Below the pieces are notes generated by a model that saw only the letters and a list, made by a program, of their open reading frames with translations, was not told where the DNA came from and searched no databases. Source: an uncultured Croceitalea sp. (GTDB taxonomy: Bacteria > Bacteroidota > Bacteroidia > Flavobacteriales > Flavobacteriaceae). Taken from it: 41,215 bases of DNA. Below, piece after piece: positions 7,777 to 16,274 of this stretch. Numbering within the stretch: position 1 is the first letter of the stretch; each line of letters starts with the position of its first letter. The stretch lies in the NCBI GenBank assembly GCA_937959125.1, contig CALGQU010000179.1, forward strand, positions 1 to 41,215. Direction: 5' to 3'. Position numbers and translations under genes: made by a program.

Positions 7777-10368
7777 TTAAAAAGGATAATTGATACCGAT
7801 ATTAAAGACGGACTCGCTCAATTTAAAATCGGTAAACCATCTGTCAGAAATATCCAAAGCCGGATTGTAGGTTTTAAGGCCCAGATCTGCCCTAAAAATG
7901 AAATAGGTAAAGTCATACCTGAGTCCAAAACCTGTCCCCAATGCAAGATCTCCCAAAGACCCAAAACCGTTAAAGGTAGCGTCCCGGTCTTCCACATTGT
8001 CAAAAACGTTCCAAATATTTCCGGCATCGGCAAAGAGTGCCCCTTTAATATCCCCAACTATAGGGAAGCGGTATTCTAAATTAAAAGCGAGTTTAAAATT
8101 AGCTTCGTTAAAATCATTAAGGCTTTGCGTACGTCCCGGGCCAAGGCTATATACGTTCCAAGCCCTGTTATCGTTGGAGCCGCCGGCAAAGTAACTGCGT
8201 ACAAAGGGAATGTTGTCCGCATTGCCATAAGGTACGGCCAGGCCAACAAAACTATGGAAGGCCAATACATTTTGGCTTCCGGAACGCCAGTGTTTTATAA
8301 AGTCAAAATCTGCTTTAAGGTATTGGGAGAACGGTACCCCAAAGACCAAACGCTGCCCGGTTTCTGGGTTTATCTCAAAAGGAATAATGTTTGAGGCCAA
8401 CGCCAATACATTCCCGGCGCTTTCCCCACGGATGCGATATTGATAGAAACTACGATCTGCAATCCCTTGTTTATTGTCTTTTTGATAGGTGAAGTTGGAC
8501 GTAAAAATAAGGTTGTTCTGTGTTAAGCGCGTTTGGCGTTCCCGAATACTGCGTACTTGGGCCAAATCATCTTCGGAAATATTGAATCCGGGTTGGCTTA
8601 CGGCATCTATAAAATCGTTCGCTCCATCGGGAATGCTAAGTTGCAAGGGGTCGTCCCCATCCACGGTTTCAAAAAAATTGGCCAGTTCAGGAAATTGCGC
8701 CGGGTCTTGAAATCCATCTGCGATAGCATCCAAATTATCAAAGGTATTGTTGAACTGTCTAAAGAAATCACCCTCGTTAGAATTATTCACAAATTCCAGG
8801 TTGATGAGTTCAAAACTGTTTTTTTGAGAATTGGATGGCGACCAATTGTACCCTAAAATGGTGTTAAAAGTCTCGCGGTCCAACCCTAAATTTCGTTGAA
8901 AGTTGGCACCAATGGACAGGCGCGTCTGGGGCAACATATAATACGGAATGATATTTTCGGTATTAATAGGAAACCAGATTCGCGGAAAAACCAGGTTGAG
9001 GTCCCCACCAAGTTCAGAGGTGACGTTACCTTCGGAAAGTTCATCATTCAGCAGACCTATGGAGCCGCGTACGGAAAGGCTCAGATTTTCAGCACCGCCA
9101 AAAACATTTCGGGTGACCACACTGGCATTGAAGGCGGTACCTACCAATTGGATATTGGAACGCGAAAGTTCCAAAGCGGTATCCAAAGAGTATTTGGGTC
9201 GTGGGGCAAGAAATATATTGGCTACCAAAGCGGAGGCATCCGGGGATTCATCAAATTTAATGGAGGGATATTTAAAAGTATTTAGGTTATTGATTTGCCG
9301 GTTGGTCCTTACATAATTCAAATCGCTATAAATACTGTCCTGTTCTAAAAAGATAGCATCCGTTAGGGCCTTTGGCTTGTATTTTAGCTTGTCCTTAAAG
9401 TAAATCGTATAATTTTTGTAGTCCACCGAGTTTAAGGAATCCACTTCACTATTAAATTGGTAATCCGCAAAAATGTTGATTTTCTTGAACCGGCTAATGG
9501 TATAGGGTTGTAAAGGGACGGTGTCTGCGGTACTCTCCCGGTTTCGTATGTTTAAACGGATGTTCATCTTTTGATCACTAGACACCAAGGAAGTATCTCT
9601 TTCAATGGTATATTTCACAGAGCTCTCTTGAAAATTGTAGACCCCGGAATTTCTAAAAAGTTTGGTAATCCGTTGACGTTCCGCACTAAACTTTGCCAAA
9701 TCAAACTGGTCGCCGGCATTCACCAAACTCTGGCTTCTGTTTGCCGTAAAAATAGAATCCAGTTCCGGTGAGGCAATGGCCTTGGAAACGCTATCCAAAT
9801 AGTAGGGGTTGCCTAAATCTACATAGTAGGACAAAGACGCCCGCTTTTTGCGTTTGCCGGGTACAATCTCATAACTGGCGGTATTGTTAAAATAGCCTTT
9901 GCTGCCATAATAGCCTTCCAAGCGTTCCAAGGATTTTCTGGTCTTAGCGGTGTCAATAACCGCAGGAACTTCTCCAATACGCTTAAAAAAATTGCTATAC
10001 CCCTTTACAAAAAAGGATTGTCCAAGACGTTCTTTTTGTTTTGCGGATAAAAAATTGTTCAACCGTTGTTCCCGTTTTGGTTTGCGTTCCAACCAAGCAT
10101 GGTATAAAGAATCTGGGTTATCCTTTGCCAAATTGTAGAGGTTCAAGCGTAGGGGGTATCCCAATAGCGTGGTATTGGGTTTTTGGGCCAATAGGCCTTT
10201 GACTTTTTGGTCCTGTACCTTGGTGCTGTCCGCATAGATGGTATTCTGTGTTAGTAGTAACTCCCCATCATCTACCTTTTTAAGCGCGTTGCAAGATACC
10301 AGGACCAGTATTGCCAATAATAAACCTATTTTTGTCCTATATCTTTTGAGCACCAAGCAAAGCTTCAT
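7777..10368 (-). CDS. TamA/BamA-family outer-membrane lipoprotein (TamL type)
   Basis: An Omp85-superfamily protein of 863 residues from the ATG at 10368. It carries a lipoprotein signal (lipobox VLVSC, Cys26), so it is a lipidated barrel, unlike proteobacterial TamA/BamA; Bacteroidota homologues have been called TamL. Residues about 30-400 look like POTRA-type repeats (for example the stretch beginning ISRFKKINIFADYQF), and the remainder is an amphipathic beta barrel with the Omp85 signature SYFAGGSNDNRAW and a final FNIGINYPF strand ending in Phe. It is expected to help insert or assemble outer-membrane proteins or glycolipids, with a TamB partner not in this window. It is divergent from the trmH-type gene. 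An earlier in-frame ATG at 10422 would lie inside that gene and beyond the promoter. Confidence 0.88.
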   Translation of the reverse strand: MKLCLVLKRYRTKIGLLLAILVLVSCNALKKVDDGELLLTQNTIYADSTKVQDQKVKGLLAQKPNTTLLGYPLRLNLYNLAKDNPDSLYHAWLERKPKREQRLNNFLSAKQKERLGQSFFVKGYSNFFKRIGEVPAVIDTAKTRKSLERLEGYYGSKGYFNNTASYEIVPGKRKKRASLSYYVDLGNPYYLDSVSKAIASPELDSIFTANRSQSLVNAGDQFDLAKFSAERQRITKLFRNSGVYNFQESSVKYTIERDTSLVSSDQKMNIRLNIRNRESTADTVPLQPYTISRFKKINIFADYQFNSEVDSLNSVDYKNYTIYFKDKLKYKPKALTDAIFLEQDSIYSDLNYVRTNRQINNLNTFKYPSIKFDESPDASALVANIFLAPRPKYSLDTALELSRSNIQLVGTAFNASVVTRNVFGGAENLSLSVRGSIGLLNDELSEGNVTSELGGDLNLVFPRIWFPINTENIIPYYMLPQTRLSIGANFQRNLGLDRETFNTILGYNWSPSNSQKNSFELINLEFVNNSNEGDFFRQFNNTFDNLDAIADGFQDPAQFPELANFFETVDGDDPLQLSIPDGANDFIDAVSQPGFNISEDDLAQVRSIRERQTRLTQNNLIFTSNFTYQKDNKQGIADRSFYQYRIRGESAGNVLALASNIIPFEINPETGQRLVFGVPFSQYLKADFDFIKHWRSGSQNVLAFHSFVGLAVPYGNADNIPFVRSYFAGGSNDNRAWNVYSLGPGRTQSLNDFNEANFKLAFNLEYRFPIVGDIKGALFADAGNIWNVFDNVEDRDATFNGFGSLGDLALGTGFGLRYDFTYFIFRADLGLKTYNPALDISDRWFTDFKLSESVFNIGINYPF

Positions 10369-10374
10369 AAAAGT

Positions 10375-10404
10375 CAAAATTACGGGATTATATATGGTTA
10401 GCAA
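10375..10404 (-). promoter_or_regulatory. Full consensus promoter of tamL
   Basis: On the minus strand TTG (10404-10402), exactly 19 bases, then TAATTTTG (10382-10375): a textbook Bacteroidota sigma-A promoter. Only six bases separate it from the tamL ATG at 10368, so the mRNA should be leaderless or nearly so. It overlaps the start codon of the divergent methyltransferase gene at 10394. Confidence 0.8.
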
Positions 10405-11119
10405 AAACCAACTTAAACTCATAAAAAGCTTACATCAAAAAAAGTACCGAAATCTACACGGCTTATTTTTTGTTGAAGGGATTAAAACGGTGAACGAGCT
10501 ATTGAACAGCAGTTTTAAACCTCATTTGATTTTGGCCACGGCTTTGGAGCGAAACCGTTTGGAGTACGATGATGTTTTGGAAGTTACGGAACCGGACCTA
10601 AAGAACATCAGCGCTTTGCATACCCCAAGTGGTGTATTGGGGGTTTTTGAAATCCCTAGGCAGGCAGAGACCGACTTTAAAGGATGGGTTTTGGCATTGG
10701 ACTCTGTTCAAGACCCGGGTAATCTGGGAACGATCATAAGGCTTTGTGATTGGTTTGGAATACCCCAACTCATATGTTCCAAAGGTACCGTAGACTGTTA
10801 CAACCCAAAGGTCTTACAGGCAACCATGGGTTCCATAACGCGTGTCATTATTCACTATACCGATTTGCAAACCGTCATTGAAACGGCAACACTACCTGTC
10901 TGCGGTGCATTTATGGACGGAGAGGATATGCATCATATGGATTTGCCGCAAGAAGGGATATTGGTAATGGGAAATGAAGCCAATGGTATTTCTGGAACTA
11001 TAGAAAAGTTGGTTTCCCAAAAGGTAGGCATTCCCCAATTTGGTGAAGGCCATACAGAAAGCCTGAATGTAGCGACCGCTACTGCTATACTGTTGTCGGA
11101 AATTAGGCGACCCAAATAA
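10394..11119 (+). CDS. SpoU/TrmH-family RNA 2'-O-methyltransferase
   Basis: SPOUT-class, SAM-dependent methyltransferase acting on a ribose 2'-OH of rRNA or tRNA. The 241 residues have an N-terminal substrate-binding domain (about 1-95, with KKYRNLHGLFFVEGIK, the typical L30e-like start) and a knotted catalytic domain with the three motifs: ALDSVQDPGNLGTIIRLCDWF (Asn and Arg of motif 1), VMGNEANGIS (motif 2) and ESLNVATATAILLSEIRR (motif 3). The target nucleotide cannot be deduced. The ATG at 10394 is preferred; upstream in-frame codons overlap the tamL start region. A TATTTTTG at 10327-10334 inside tamL could be its -7 element. It converges with porT, 34 bases apart. Confidence 0.92.
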   Translation: MVSKNQLKLIKSLHQKKYRNLHGLFFVEGIKTVNELLNSSFKPHLILATALERNRLEYDDVLEVTEPDLKNISALHTPSGVLGVFEIPRQAETDFKGWVLALDSVQDPGNLGTIIRLCDWFGIPQLICSKGTVDCYNPKVLQATMGSITRVIIHYTDLQTVIETATLPVCGAFMDGEDMHHMDLPQEGILVMGNEANGISGTIEKLVSQKVGIPQFGEGHTESLNVATATAILLSEIRRPK

Positions 11120-11153
11120 AAATGGTCTGTCAAGTGCCCGTATCGACTAGCCT

Positions 11154-11852
11154 TTATTCAAAAGTAAAATTGATAAAAATACCCCTAGTGCGTAGCGCAT
11201 TGATATTTCCGGTCCATGGACTGTTGGGGTCTTCATCTGGAACCAGTTCATTGGTCAAGGCAAAAACACCACGTATGGAAGGGGTGAATTTGAAGAACTC
11301 GGTATAAAAATCAATACCAAAACCCAATTCATACCCAAAAACAGCTTGTTTCAATCGAAATTGACCACTACTGTTATCCTCTAAACTATCTTCATTGGAA
11401 CCTAAATTGGTAGCGGCATAACCACCGCCAATAATAAAGGGCTTAAAGTTGTTGAACCTACGGGTACTTACTTTTAGCAACAACGGAAATCGAATGTAGG
11501 TGGAACGTACCTCCCTAATGGCGTCATTGGCGTTGTCAAAACCCGGAAAACCAAGATTTCGTTGTGTGTAAAGCAGTCCCGGTTCAAAACGCAGGTCCAA
11601 AAACTCATGAAGCCGTAACTCACCCAATACGCCAACGTTAAACCCATAGGTCTGTTCTACCAATACATCTTGTCCAATATCGTTTTGAAACTCAAATTGG
11701 AAATCATAGCGGTTAAACCCTAGGTAATAGCCAAAGTTGATAGGCTTCTTGTCCTCATTCTGTATATTGATGATGGGGTCTTTCCTAAATTGGGCCTGCA
11801 AAGTACTACTGGCCATAGCGACCAGGGCAAACAAAAACAGAATGTTTTTCAT
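11154..11852 (-). CDS. porT: PorT/SprT-type outer-membrane barrel protein of the type IX secretion system
   Basis: A 232-residue secreted protein with a Sec signal peptide (MKNILFLFALVAMASSTLQA, cleavage before Gln21) and an eight-stranded-barrel pattern ending in an aromatic-rich strand (GIFINFTFE). The sequence GYYLGFNRYDFQFEF and the tract LRFEPGLLYTQRN are typical of PorT (Porphyromonas) and SprT (Flavobacterium johnsoniae), needed for T9SS function and gliding. It starts four bases after the menG stop, so it is cotranscribed. The neighbourhood menG-porT next to a trmH-type and a TamA-like gene is, from memory, conserved in flavobacteria around sprT. The PorT family also contains unrelated small barrels, so context carries part of this call. 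Confidence 0.82.
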   Translation of the reverse strand: MKNILFLFALVAMASSTLQAQFRKDPIINIQNEDKKPINFGYYLGFNRYDFQFEFQNDIGQDVLVEQTYGFNVGVLGELRLHEFLDLRFEPGLLYTQRNLGFPGFDNANDAIREVRSTYIRFPLLLKVSTRRFNNFKPFIIGGGYAATNLGSNEDSLEDNSSGQFRLKQAVFGYELGFGIDFYTEFFKFTPSIRGVFALTNELVPDEDPNSPWTGNINALRTRGIFINFTFE

Positions 11853-11856
11853 TTAA

Positions 11857-12585
11857 TTATTTTGAAGCTACATAAATTGTCGCCACCCCAACGGTTTGGG
11901 GCTCGTGTTCTATAGCTATAAACCCAATTTTGGACAAAATATTGTTGAAGGCTTCACCATAAGGAAATACGGCAGCGGATTCTGATAGGTACTTATAGGC
12001 AGACCTGTCTTTTGAAAAGAGTTTCCCTACTACCGGCAGGACAAACTTTGTGTAGAGTCGATACCCTTGTTTAAATGGGGTTTTTGTGGGAATGGAGGTT
12101 TCCAAAACGGCAAAGGTACCTTTTGGGCGCAGCACCCTATAAATTTCGACAAGGCCTTTTTCTAGATTTTCAAAATTCCGTACCCCAAAGGCAACGGTAA
12201 TAGCATCAAAAGAATTGTCCTTAAAGGGTAGGTTCTCACTGTCCCCCACGACCATTTCTATGGTATTTTCAAGGCTTCTTTGCGCTATTTTATCCTTGCC
12301 AACGGCCAACATGCCTTTAGAAATGTCCAGGCCTACAATGCGTTCTGCACCGGTAGCTACCATGGCAATGGCCAAATCCCCGGTGCCCGTGGCAATATCC
12401 AAAATACTGTTGGGTTTGCCCGCAGCAATGCGTTTGACCACACGCTTACGCCATTTGATGTCGATTCCCAAAGAAATGACACGGTTGAGTCCGTCATAAT
12501 TTCCAGAAATGGTATCGAACATTTGGGTTACTTGGGCCTTTTTACCTAACTCAGAATCTTTATAGGGCCTAACGGGTTCCGGCAT
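11857..12585 (-). CDS. menG: Demethylmenaquinone methyltransferase
   Basis: SAM-dependent C-methyltransferase catalysing the last step of menaquinone synthesis (UbiE/MenG family); with no ubiquinone expected in this phylum, the menaquinone role applies. The 242 residues include the UbiE signature [20 protein letters not shown], motif [14 protein letters not shown], the acidic residue of motif II in GLDISKGM, and [20 protein letters not shown], then [14 protein letters not shown]. Length and order match the family throughout. It is the first gene of an operon with porT. A TATCTTTG element lies 15 bases before the ATG at 12585. Its quinone is the substrate of the Na+-NQR encoded further along. 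Confidence 0.95.
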   Translation of the reverse strand: MPEPVRPYKDSELGKKAQVTQMFDTISGNYDGLNRVISLGIDIKWRKRVVKRIAAGKPNSILDIATGTGDLAIAMVATGAERIVGLDISKGMLAVGKDKIAQRSLENTIEMVVGDSENLPFKDNSFDAITVAFGVRNFENLEKGLVEIYRVLRPKGTFAVLETSIPTKTPFKQGYRLYTKFVLPVVGKLFSKDRSAYKYLSESAAVFPYGEAFNNILSKIGFIAIEHEPQTVGVATIYVASK

Positions 12586-12600
12586 CTTTCAATTTTTTTG

Positions 12601-12608
12601 CAAAGATA
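12601..12608 (-). promoter_or_regulatory. -7 element of menG-porT (TATCTTTG)
   Basis: TATCTTTG on the minus strand, exact TAnnTTTG match, 15 bases before the menG ATG, implying a leader of roughly ten bases. No TTG at the expected -33 distance. Confidence 0.5.
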
Positions 12609-12764
12609 CGAACAACCCCAAAAAGAGGGGGGTGCCTAGTAGAGTTTAAAATATTGTGTAATTTTACCAAAAGGTTATAAAGCATGATGGGAGACAGTCA
12701 TTTAGAGACAGGCCCAACTTTTCTTTCCGATTTCAAAACGAGTTGTGACTTATTTTTTTAAGTA

Positions 12765-14114
12765 ATGAAGATAATCATCGCGGGTGCAGGTGAGGTAGGC
12801 TTTCATTTGGCAAAACTATTGTCTTATGAAGCGCAGGAAATTACATTGATCGATACGGATAAGGAAAGTCTTTCGTATGCAGACAGCCACTTGGATATAA
12901 GGGTATTACGGGGTGATGCCACAAGCATTGAAGTCCTACAGGACGCCAAAGTAGAAGCCTGTGACCTTGTCATTGGCGTTACGGCATCTGAAACTACCAA
13001 CATTACCTTATGCCTTTTAGCAAAGCAATTGGGCAGCAAACGGACCATTGCACGGATTTCCAACACGGAATTTATAGACAATAAAGAACTTATTAGGTTT
13101 GGCCAACTGGGTATCGACGAACTCATTTCCCCAGAGGAATTGGCCGCCACGGAGATACAATTGCTGCTCAATCAATCCGCGTTTAACGACACTTACGAGT
13201 TTGAAGAAGGCCTTTTGACCATGGTTGGGGTGTTCCTGCCCAAAACGGCTCCCTTTGTGGGTAAAATGGTGAAGGAAGCGGCCACTATTTTTCCGGAACT
13301 TCACTTTATGCCCATCGCCTTGCAACGTATGGGAACCCAATATACCTTGATTCCTAGGGGTGATACGGTGTTTAAGGAGGGCGATCAGGTATATTTTATC
13401 ACCTCTATTGGTGGGGTGGATGAATTGTACAAGCTTACCGGGGTACAAAAAAAAGAGATTAAGAATGTTATGATTTTGGGCGGCAGTAAAGTAGGTTTTA
13501 AAACGGCCCGTGATCTTTGTGCCAACAAGTTCAATGTAAAACTTATTGAAAAAGATAAGGATAAGGCTTTTGATATTGCTGATGATTTGCCCAATGCGCT
13601 GGTCATTAATGGCGATGGAAGAAATGTAGAGCTTTTGGAAGAGGAAAGTTTGGAAGCCATGGACGCATTTATTGCCGTAACCGGAAATTCCGAAACCAAT
13701 ATCATGTCGTGTTTGGTCGCAAAATCCAAGAACATCAAAAAGACCATTGCACTGGTGGAAAATATGGATTACTTCCAATTGTCACAATCCATTGGTATAG
13801 ATACCCTGGTCAACAAAAAACTATTGGCCGCAAATACTATTTTTAGATATATCCGTAGGGGAGAGGTGTTGGCTTTAACGCGCTTGAACAACCTTAATGC
13901 GGAGATCCTTGAGTTTGAGGTAAAGTCCACCTCTGCCGTAAACGGCGAGATTATCAAAGAATTGGACTTCCCCAGGGAAGCCATTATAGGTGGGGTGATC
14001 CGGGACGGAAAAGGAATTATAGCCTTAGGGGACTTTAGGATTGCCCAAGGCGATAAGGTGGTCGTTTGTAGTTTGCCCAAGGCCATTCCAAGAATTGAAA
14101 AGCTGTTTCTGTAA
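12765..14114 (+). CDS. trkA: Trk potassium uptake regulator TrkA
   Basis: Cytosolic NAD(H)/nucleotide-binding gate of the TrkH potassium channel. The 449 residues are two tandem RCK modules: Rossmann fold 1 starts MKIIIAGAGEVGFHLAKLL, with an acidic ribose-binding residue in LIDTDKE, then an RCK-C domain (about 140-225); Rossmann fold 2 starts VMILGGSKVGFKTA (about 232) with LIEKDKDKA, then a second RCK-C domain to the end. The duplicated layout and length match TrkA. The second module has GGSKVG rather than a strict GxGxxG, as is common in TrkA. The trkH start codon overlaps the trkA stop by one base, so the two are translationally coupled. Confidence 0.96.
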   Translation: MKIIIAGAGEVGFHLAKLLSYEAQEITLIDTDKESLSYADSHLDIRVLRGDATSIEVLQDAKVEACDLVIGVTASETTNITLCLLAKQLGSKRTIARISNTEFIDNKELIRFGQLGIDELISPEELAATEIQLLLNQSAFNDTYEFEEGLLTMVGVFLPKTAPFVGKMVKEAATIFPELHFMPIALQRMGTQYTLIPRGDTVFKEGDQVYFITSIGGVDELYKLTGVQKKEIKNVMILGGSKVGFKTARDLCANKFNVKLIEKDKDKAFDIADDLPNALVINGDGRNVELLEEESLEAMDAFIAVTGNSETNIMSCLVAKSKNIKKTIALVENMDYFQLSQSIGIDTLVNKKLLAANTIFRYIRRGEVLALTRLNNLNAEILEFEVKSTSAVNGEIIKELDFPREAIIGGVIRDGKGIIALGDFRIAQGDKVVVCSLPKAIPRIEKLFL

Positions 14115-15604
14115 TGGCATTTAACTTTAGGATCATTCTTCATATTATGGGCCTATTGCTGCTTTGCAATGGTGGCTTTATGCTTGTGGCGGCCTTTGTG
14201 AGCGGTATCTATAAAGATGGTGCTACGCTGGACATTACCATGGCGGCCATAGTGACCCTTTTGGTGGGGGTTATGGCCATGTTCTACACTAGGGGCCACC
14301 GTAAGGAAGTACAGCGAAAGGAAGGCTACATTATTGTTACTTTTGGATGGCTGATCATGTCCATCTCCGGCGTGTTGCCCTATATTTTTTCAGGAGCTAT
14401 TCCCGGGATTACCAATGCTTTTTTTGAAACCATTTCCGGGTATACCACAACAGGGGCTTCCATTCTTAATGATATTGAATCCTTGCCCAAAGGCATCCTA
14501 TTTTGGAGGAGCCTTACCCATTGGATCGGTGGTATGGGAATCATAGTATTGGCCATTGCTATTTTACCCTTATTGGGTATTGGGGGCATGCAGTTGTTTG
14601 CGGCCGAAGCCCCAGGGCCAGGGGGCGATAAGTTACATCCACGGATTACCGATACCGCAAAACGTTTATGGTTGATTTATGTGGGTTATACGGCGGCAGA
14701 AACCATTTTGCTTAAGTTGGCGGGAATGTCTTTTTTTGATGCACTTAACCACGCCTTGGCCACCCTTTCTACCGGAGGCTTTTCTACCAAGAATGCCAGT
14801 GTGGCCTTTTGGAACGGGCAGCCGCTTATCCAATATATCATTATCCTGTTCATGTTTTTGGCAGGCACCAATTTTGTGATGAGCTATTTTGCGTTTACGG
14901 GCAAGGTGCAGCGTGTCCTTAAGGACGAAGAATTTAAGGTCTATTCCCTTTTTATCCTTGGGTTTACCTTGGTGGCCATGCTCATTGTGTGGTTGCAGGC
15001 AGAGGTCCCCGTTTCGGACTATCACCCGCAAGTGTTTGGTGCTGCGGAAAGTTCGTTCCGGCATGCCCTTTTTCAAGTGTTGGCCATTGTGACCACTACG
15101 GGCTTCGTAACTGCGGATTTTACCAATTGGACGCCTTTTCTTACCGTGTTTTTCTTTGGATTGATGTTTTTAGGAGGCTCGGCAGGTTCTACTTCTGGGG
15201 GCGTAAAAGTAGTCCGCCATCTGTTGATCATTAAAAACAGCTTGTTGGAGTTTAAACGCACCTTGCATTCCAATGCCATTATTCCCGTGCGGTATAACAA
15301 TAAAATGGTGAGTGAGCATATCGTGTACAATATCATAGGTTTTTTTGTACTGTATATGCTTTTGTTCATTATTGGGGCTTTGGTATTAGGTTTTCTAGGT
15401 CTTGATTTTGAATCCGCCATTGGTGGTGCCGCCTCTTCATTGGGTAATGTAGGGCCCGCTTTGGGCGATTTAAACCCCGTGGTCAATTTTAGCGAATTGC
15501 CCAATTTTGGAAAATGGTGGTGTGGTTTTTTGATGCTACTAGGTCGTCTGGAACTCTTTACCGTCTTGATTATCATGACTCCCTATTTTTGGAAACGGGT
15601 ATAG
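14114..15604 (+). CDS. trkH: Trk potassium transporter membrane subunit TrkH
   Basis: Inner-membrane potassium channel or transporter subunit of the SKT superfamily. The 496 residues form many hydrophobic helices with four pore loops carrying filter-like sequences in order: GYTTTGAS, ATLSTGGFST, VTTTGFVTAD and SLGNVGPALGDLN. The intramembrane loop GGSAGSTSGGVKVVR, which gates TrkH, is present. The N-terminal start MAFNFRIILHIMGLLLLC is a membrane segment. The ATG at 14114 shares its A with the trkA stop, so expression is coupled. Downstream lies a 670-base gene-poor stretch; no strong terminator hairpin was found after the stop. Confidence 0.96.
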   Translation: MAFNFRIILHIMGLLLLCNGGFMLVAAFVSGIYKDGATLDITMAAIVTLLVGVMAMFYTRGHRKEVQRKEGYIIVTFGWLIMSISGVLPYIFSGAIPGITNAFFETISGYTTTGASILNDIESLPKGILFWRSLTHWIGGMGIIVLAIAILPLLGIGGMQLFAAEAPGPGGDKLHPRITDTAKRLWLIYVGYTAAETILLKLAGMSFFDALNHALATLSTGGFSTKNASVAFWNGQPLIQYIIILFMFLAGTNFVMSYFAFTGKVQRVLKDEEFKVYSLFILGFTLVAMLIVWLQAEVPVSDYHPQVFGAAESSFRHALFQVLAIVTTTGFVTADFTNWTPFLTVFFFGLMFLGGSAGSTSGGVKVVRHLLIIKNSLLEFKRTLHSNAIIPVRYNNKMVSEHIVYNIIGFFVLYMLLFIIGALVLGFLGLDFESAIGGAASSLGNVGPALGDLNPVVNFSELPNFGKWWCGFLMLLGRLELFTVLIIMTPYFWKRV

Positions 15605-15703
15605 TGGACTGCTTTTTCCATTGATTTAATGCTTATTTTGGAGGGAGAATCGTTGTGGGATACTGACCTATAAACAAGTTGGCTAAGTAAAATAGACTCT
15701 TTT

Positions 15704-15931
15704 TTGGACAGAAAGAAAAAAGATTATGAAGAATGGTTATTGACCAAATTTGTTTCAAAGGAATCACTTGGACAAATTATCACTTCAATTCAACCTTCTG
15801 AGACACCAGATTTTAAGATTAAAACAATTGATTCCAAAATCTCTTTGGAAATAACCAGAGTTATAAATCCGCAACTTAAACAAGCTGAAGCTGCCCAAAC
15901 AAGAACCGTATGGAATGGTAGCTGTTTTTGA
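15704..15931 (+). pseudogene. Remnant of an unrecognised gene
   Basis: An open frame without an ATG (first usable start TTG at 15704; frame open from 15674) encodes DRKKKDYEEWLLTKFVSKES, then PDFKIKTIDSKISLEITRVINP and QLKQAEAAQTR, and stops at 15931. The amphipathic, charged pattern reads like genuine protein rather than noise, but the product is short, lacks a proper start and ends abruptly, with no continuation in another frame that I can follow. Codon use is more AT-rich than in trkH and aspC on either side. The most likely reading is a decayed, horizontally acquired gene. It could instead be a small real protein with a TTG start. Confidence 0.4.
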
Positions 15932-16274
15932 GGATTTGTATGGAACTATGTGGGACCTTTTGGAACCCAATGAAAACAATAAAAGAACTATTGAAAACAA
16001 ATAGCGGGAGTTGGATTTAATATTTTTATATATTAATGATTTTCAAATATTTAAATATAAAAATGTTTATCAGATTAAGCTTAGCCGGGACCTCATTGAA
16101 ACTAACGTTTTTTATAATTTCTCGACTGCGCTCGAAGTGACATTACTGACATTTATTGCCCTTTGTCCAATAGGCTCTTTTTATATAGAACTCATATCAA
16201 ATAAGACGCTGAGAAAAGATATTGACAAAAAGCCCAAATAGTCAAAATTTAAATAAAGAAACTGGGTCGCTCTC
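15932..16274. other. AT-rich gene-poor stretch
   Basis: No gene is supported here. An open frame at 16011-16241 has only a TTG start, low-complexity composition and includes the dispersed-repeat-like motif at 16119-16142, so I treat it as chance. Together with the preceding remnant this forms the only long non-coding interval of the window, a plausible site of past insertion and decay. Confidence 0.5.
16119..16142. repeat. Short palindromic repeat-like element
   Basis: The segment contains TCGACTGCGCTCGA, a GC-rich inverted repeat (TCGA at 16122-16125 and 16132-16135) set in AT-rich sequence. From memory this string, followed by AG/AA and TGACA, recurs in intergenic regions of many flavobacterial genomes; only one copy is seen in this window, so repeat status is not shown here. 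Confidence 0.4.

Noticed and set aside
12692-12760. Short open frame (about 25 codons) just before trkA
   Set aside because: Too short, no supporting pattern, and its stop runs almost into the trkA start; chance or at most a leader peptide without evidence.
13017-13778. 253-codon antisense open frame inside trkA
   Set aside because: Shadow of a well-conserved gene; its translation is rich in rare residues and has no domain.
16011-16241. 76-codon plus-strand open frame in the gene-poor stretch
   Set aside because: Only a TTG start, low-complexity AT-rich translation, and it runs through the palindromic repeat-like element.
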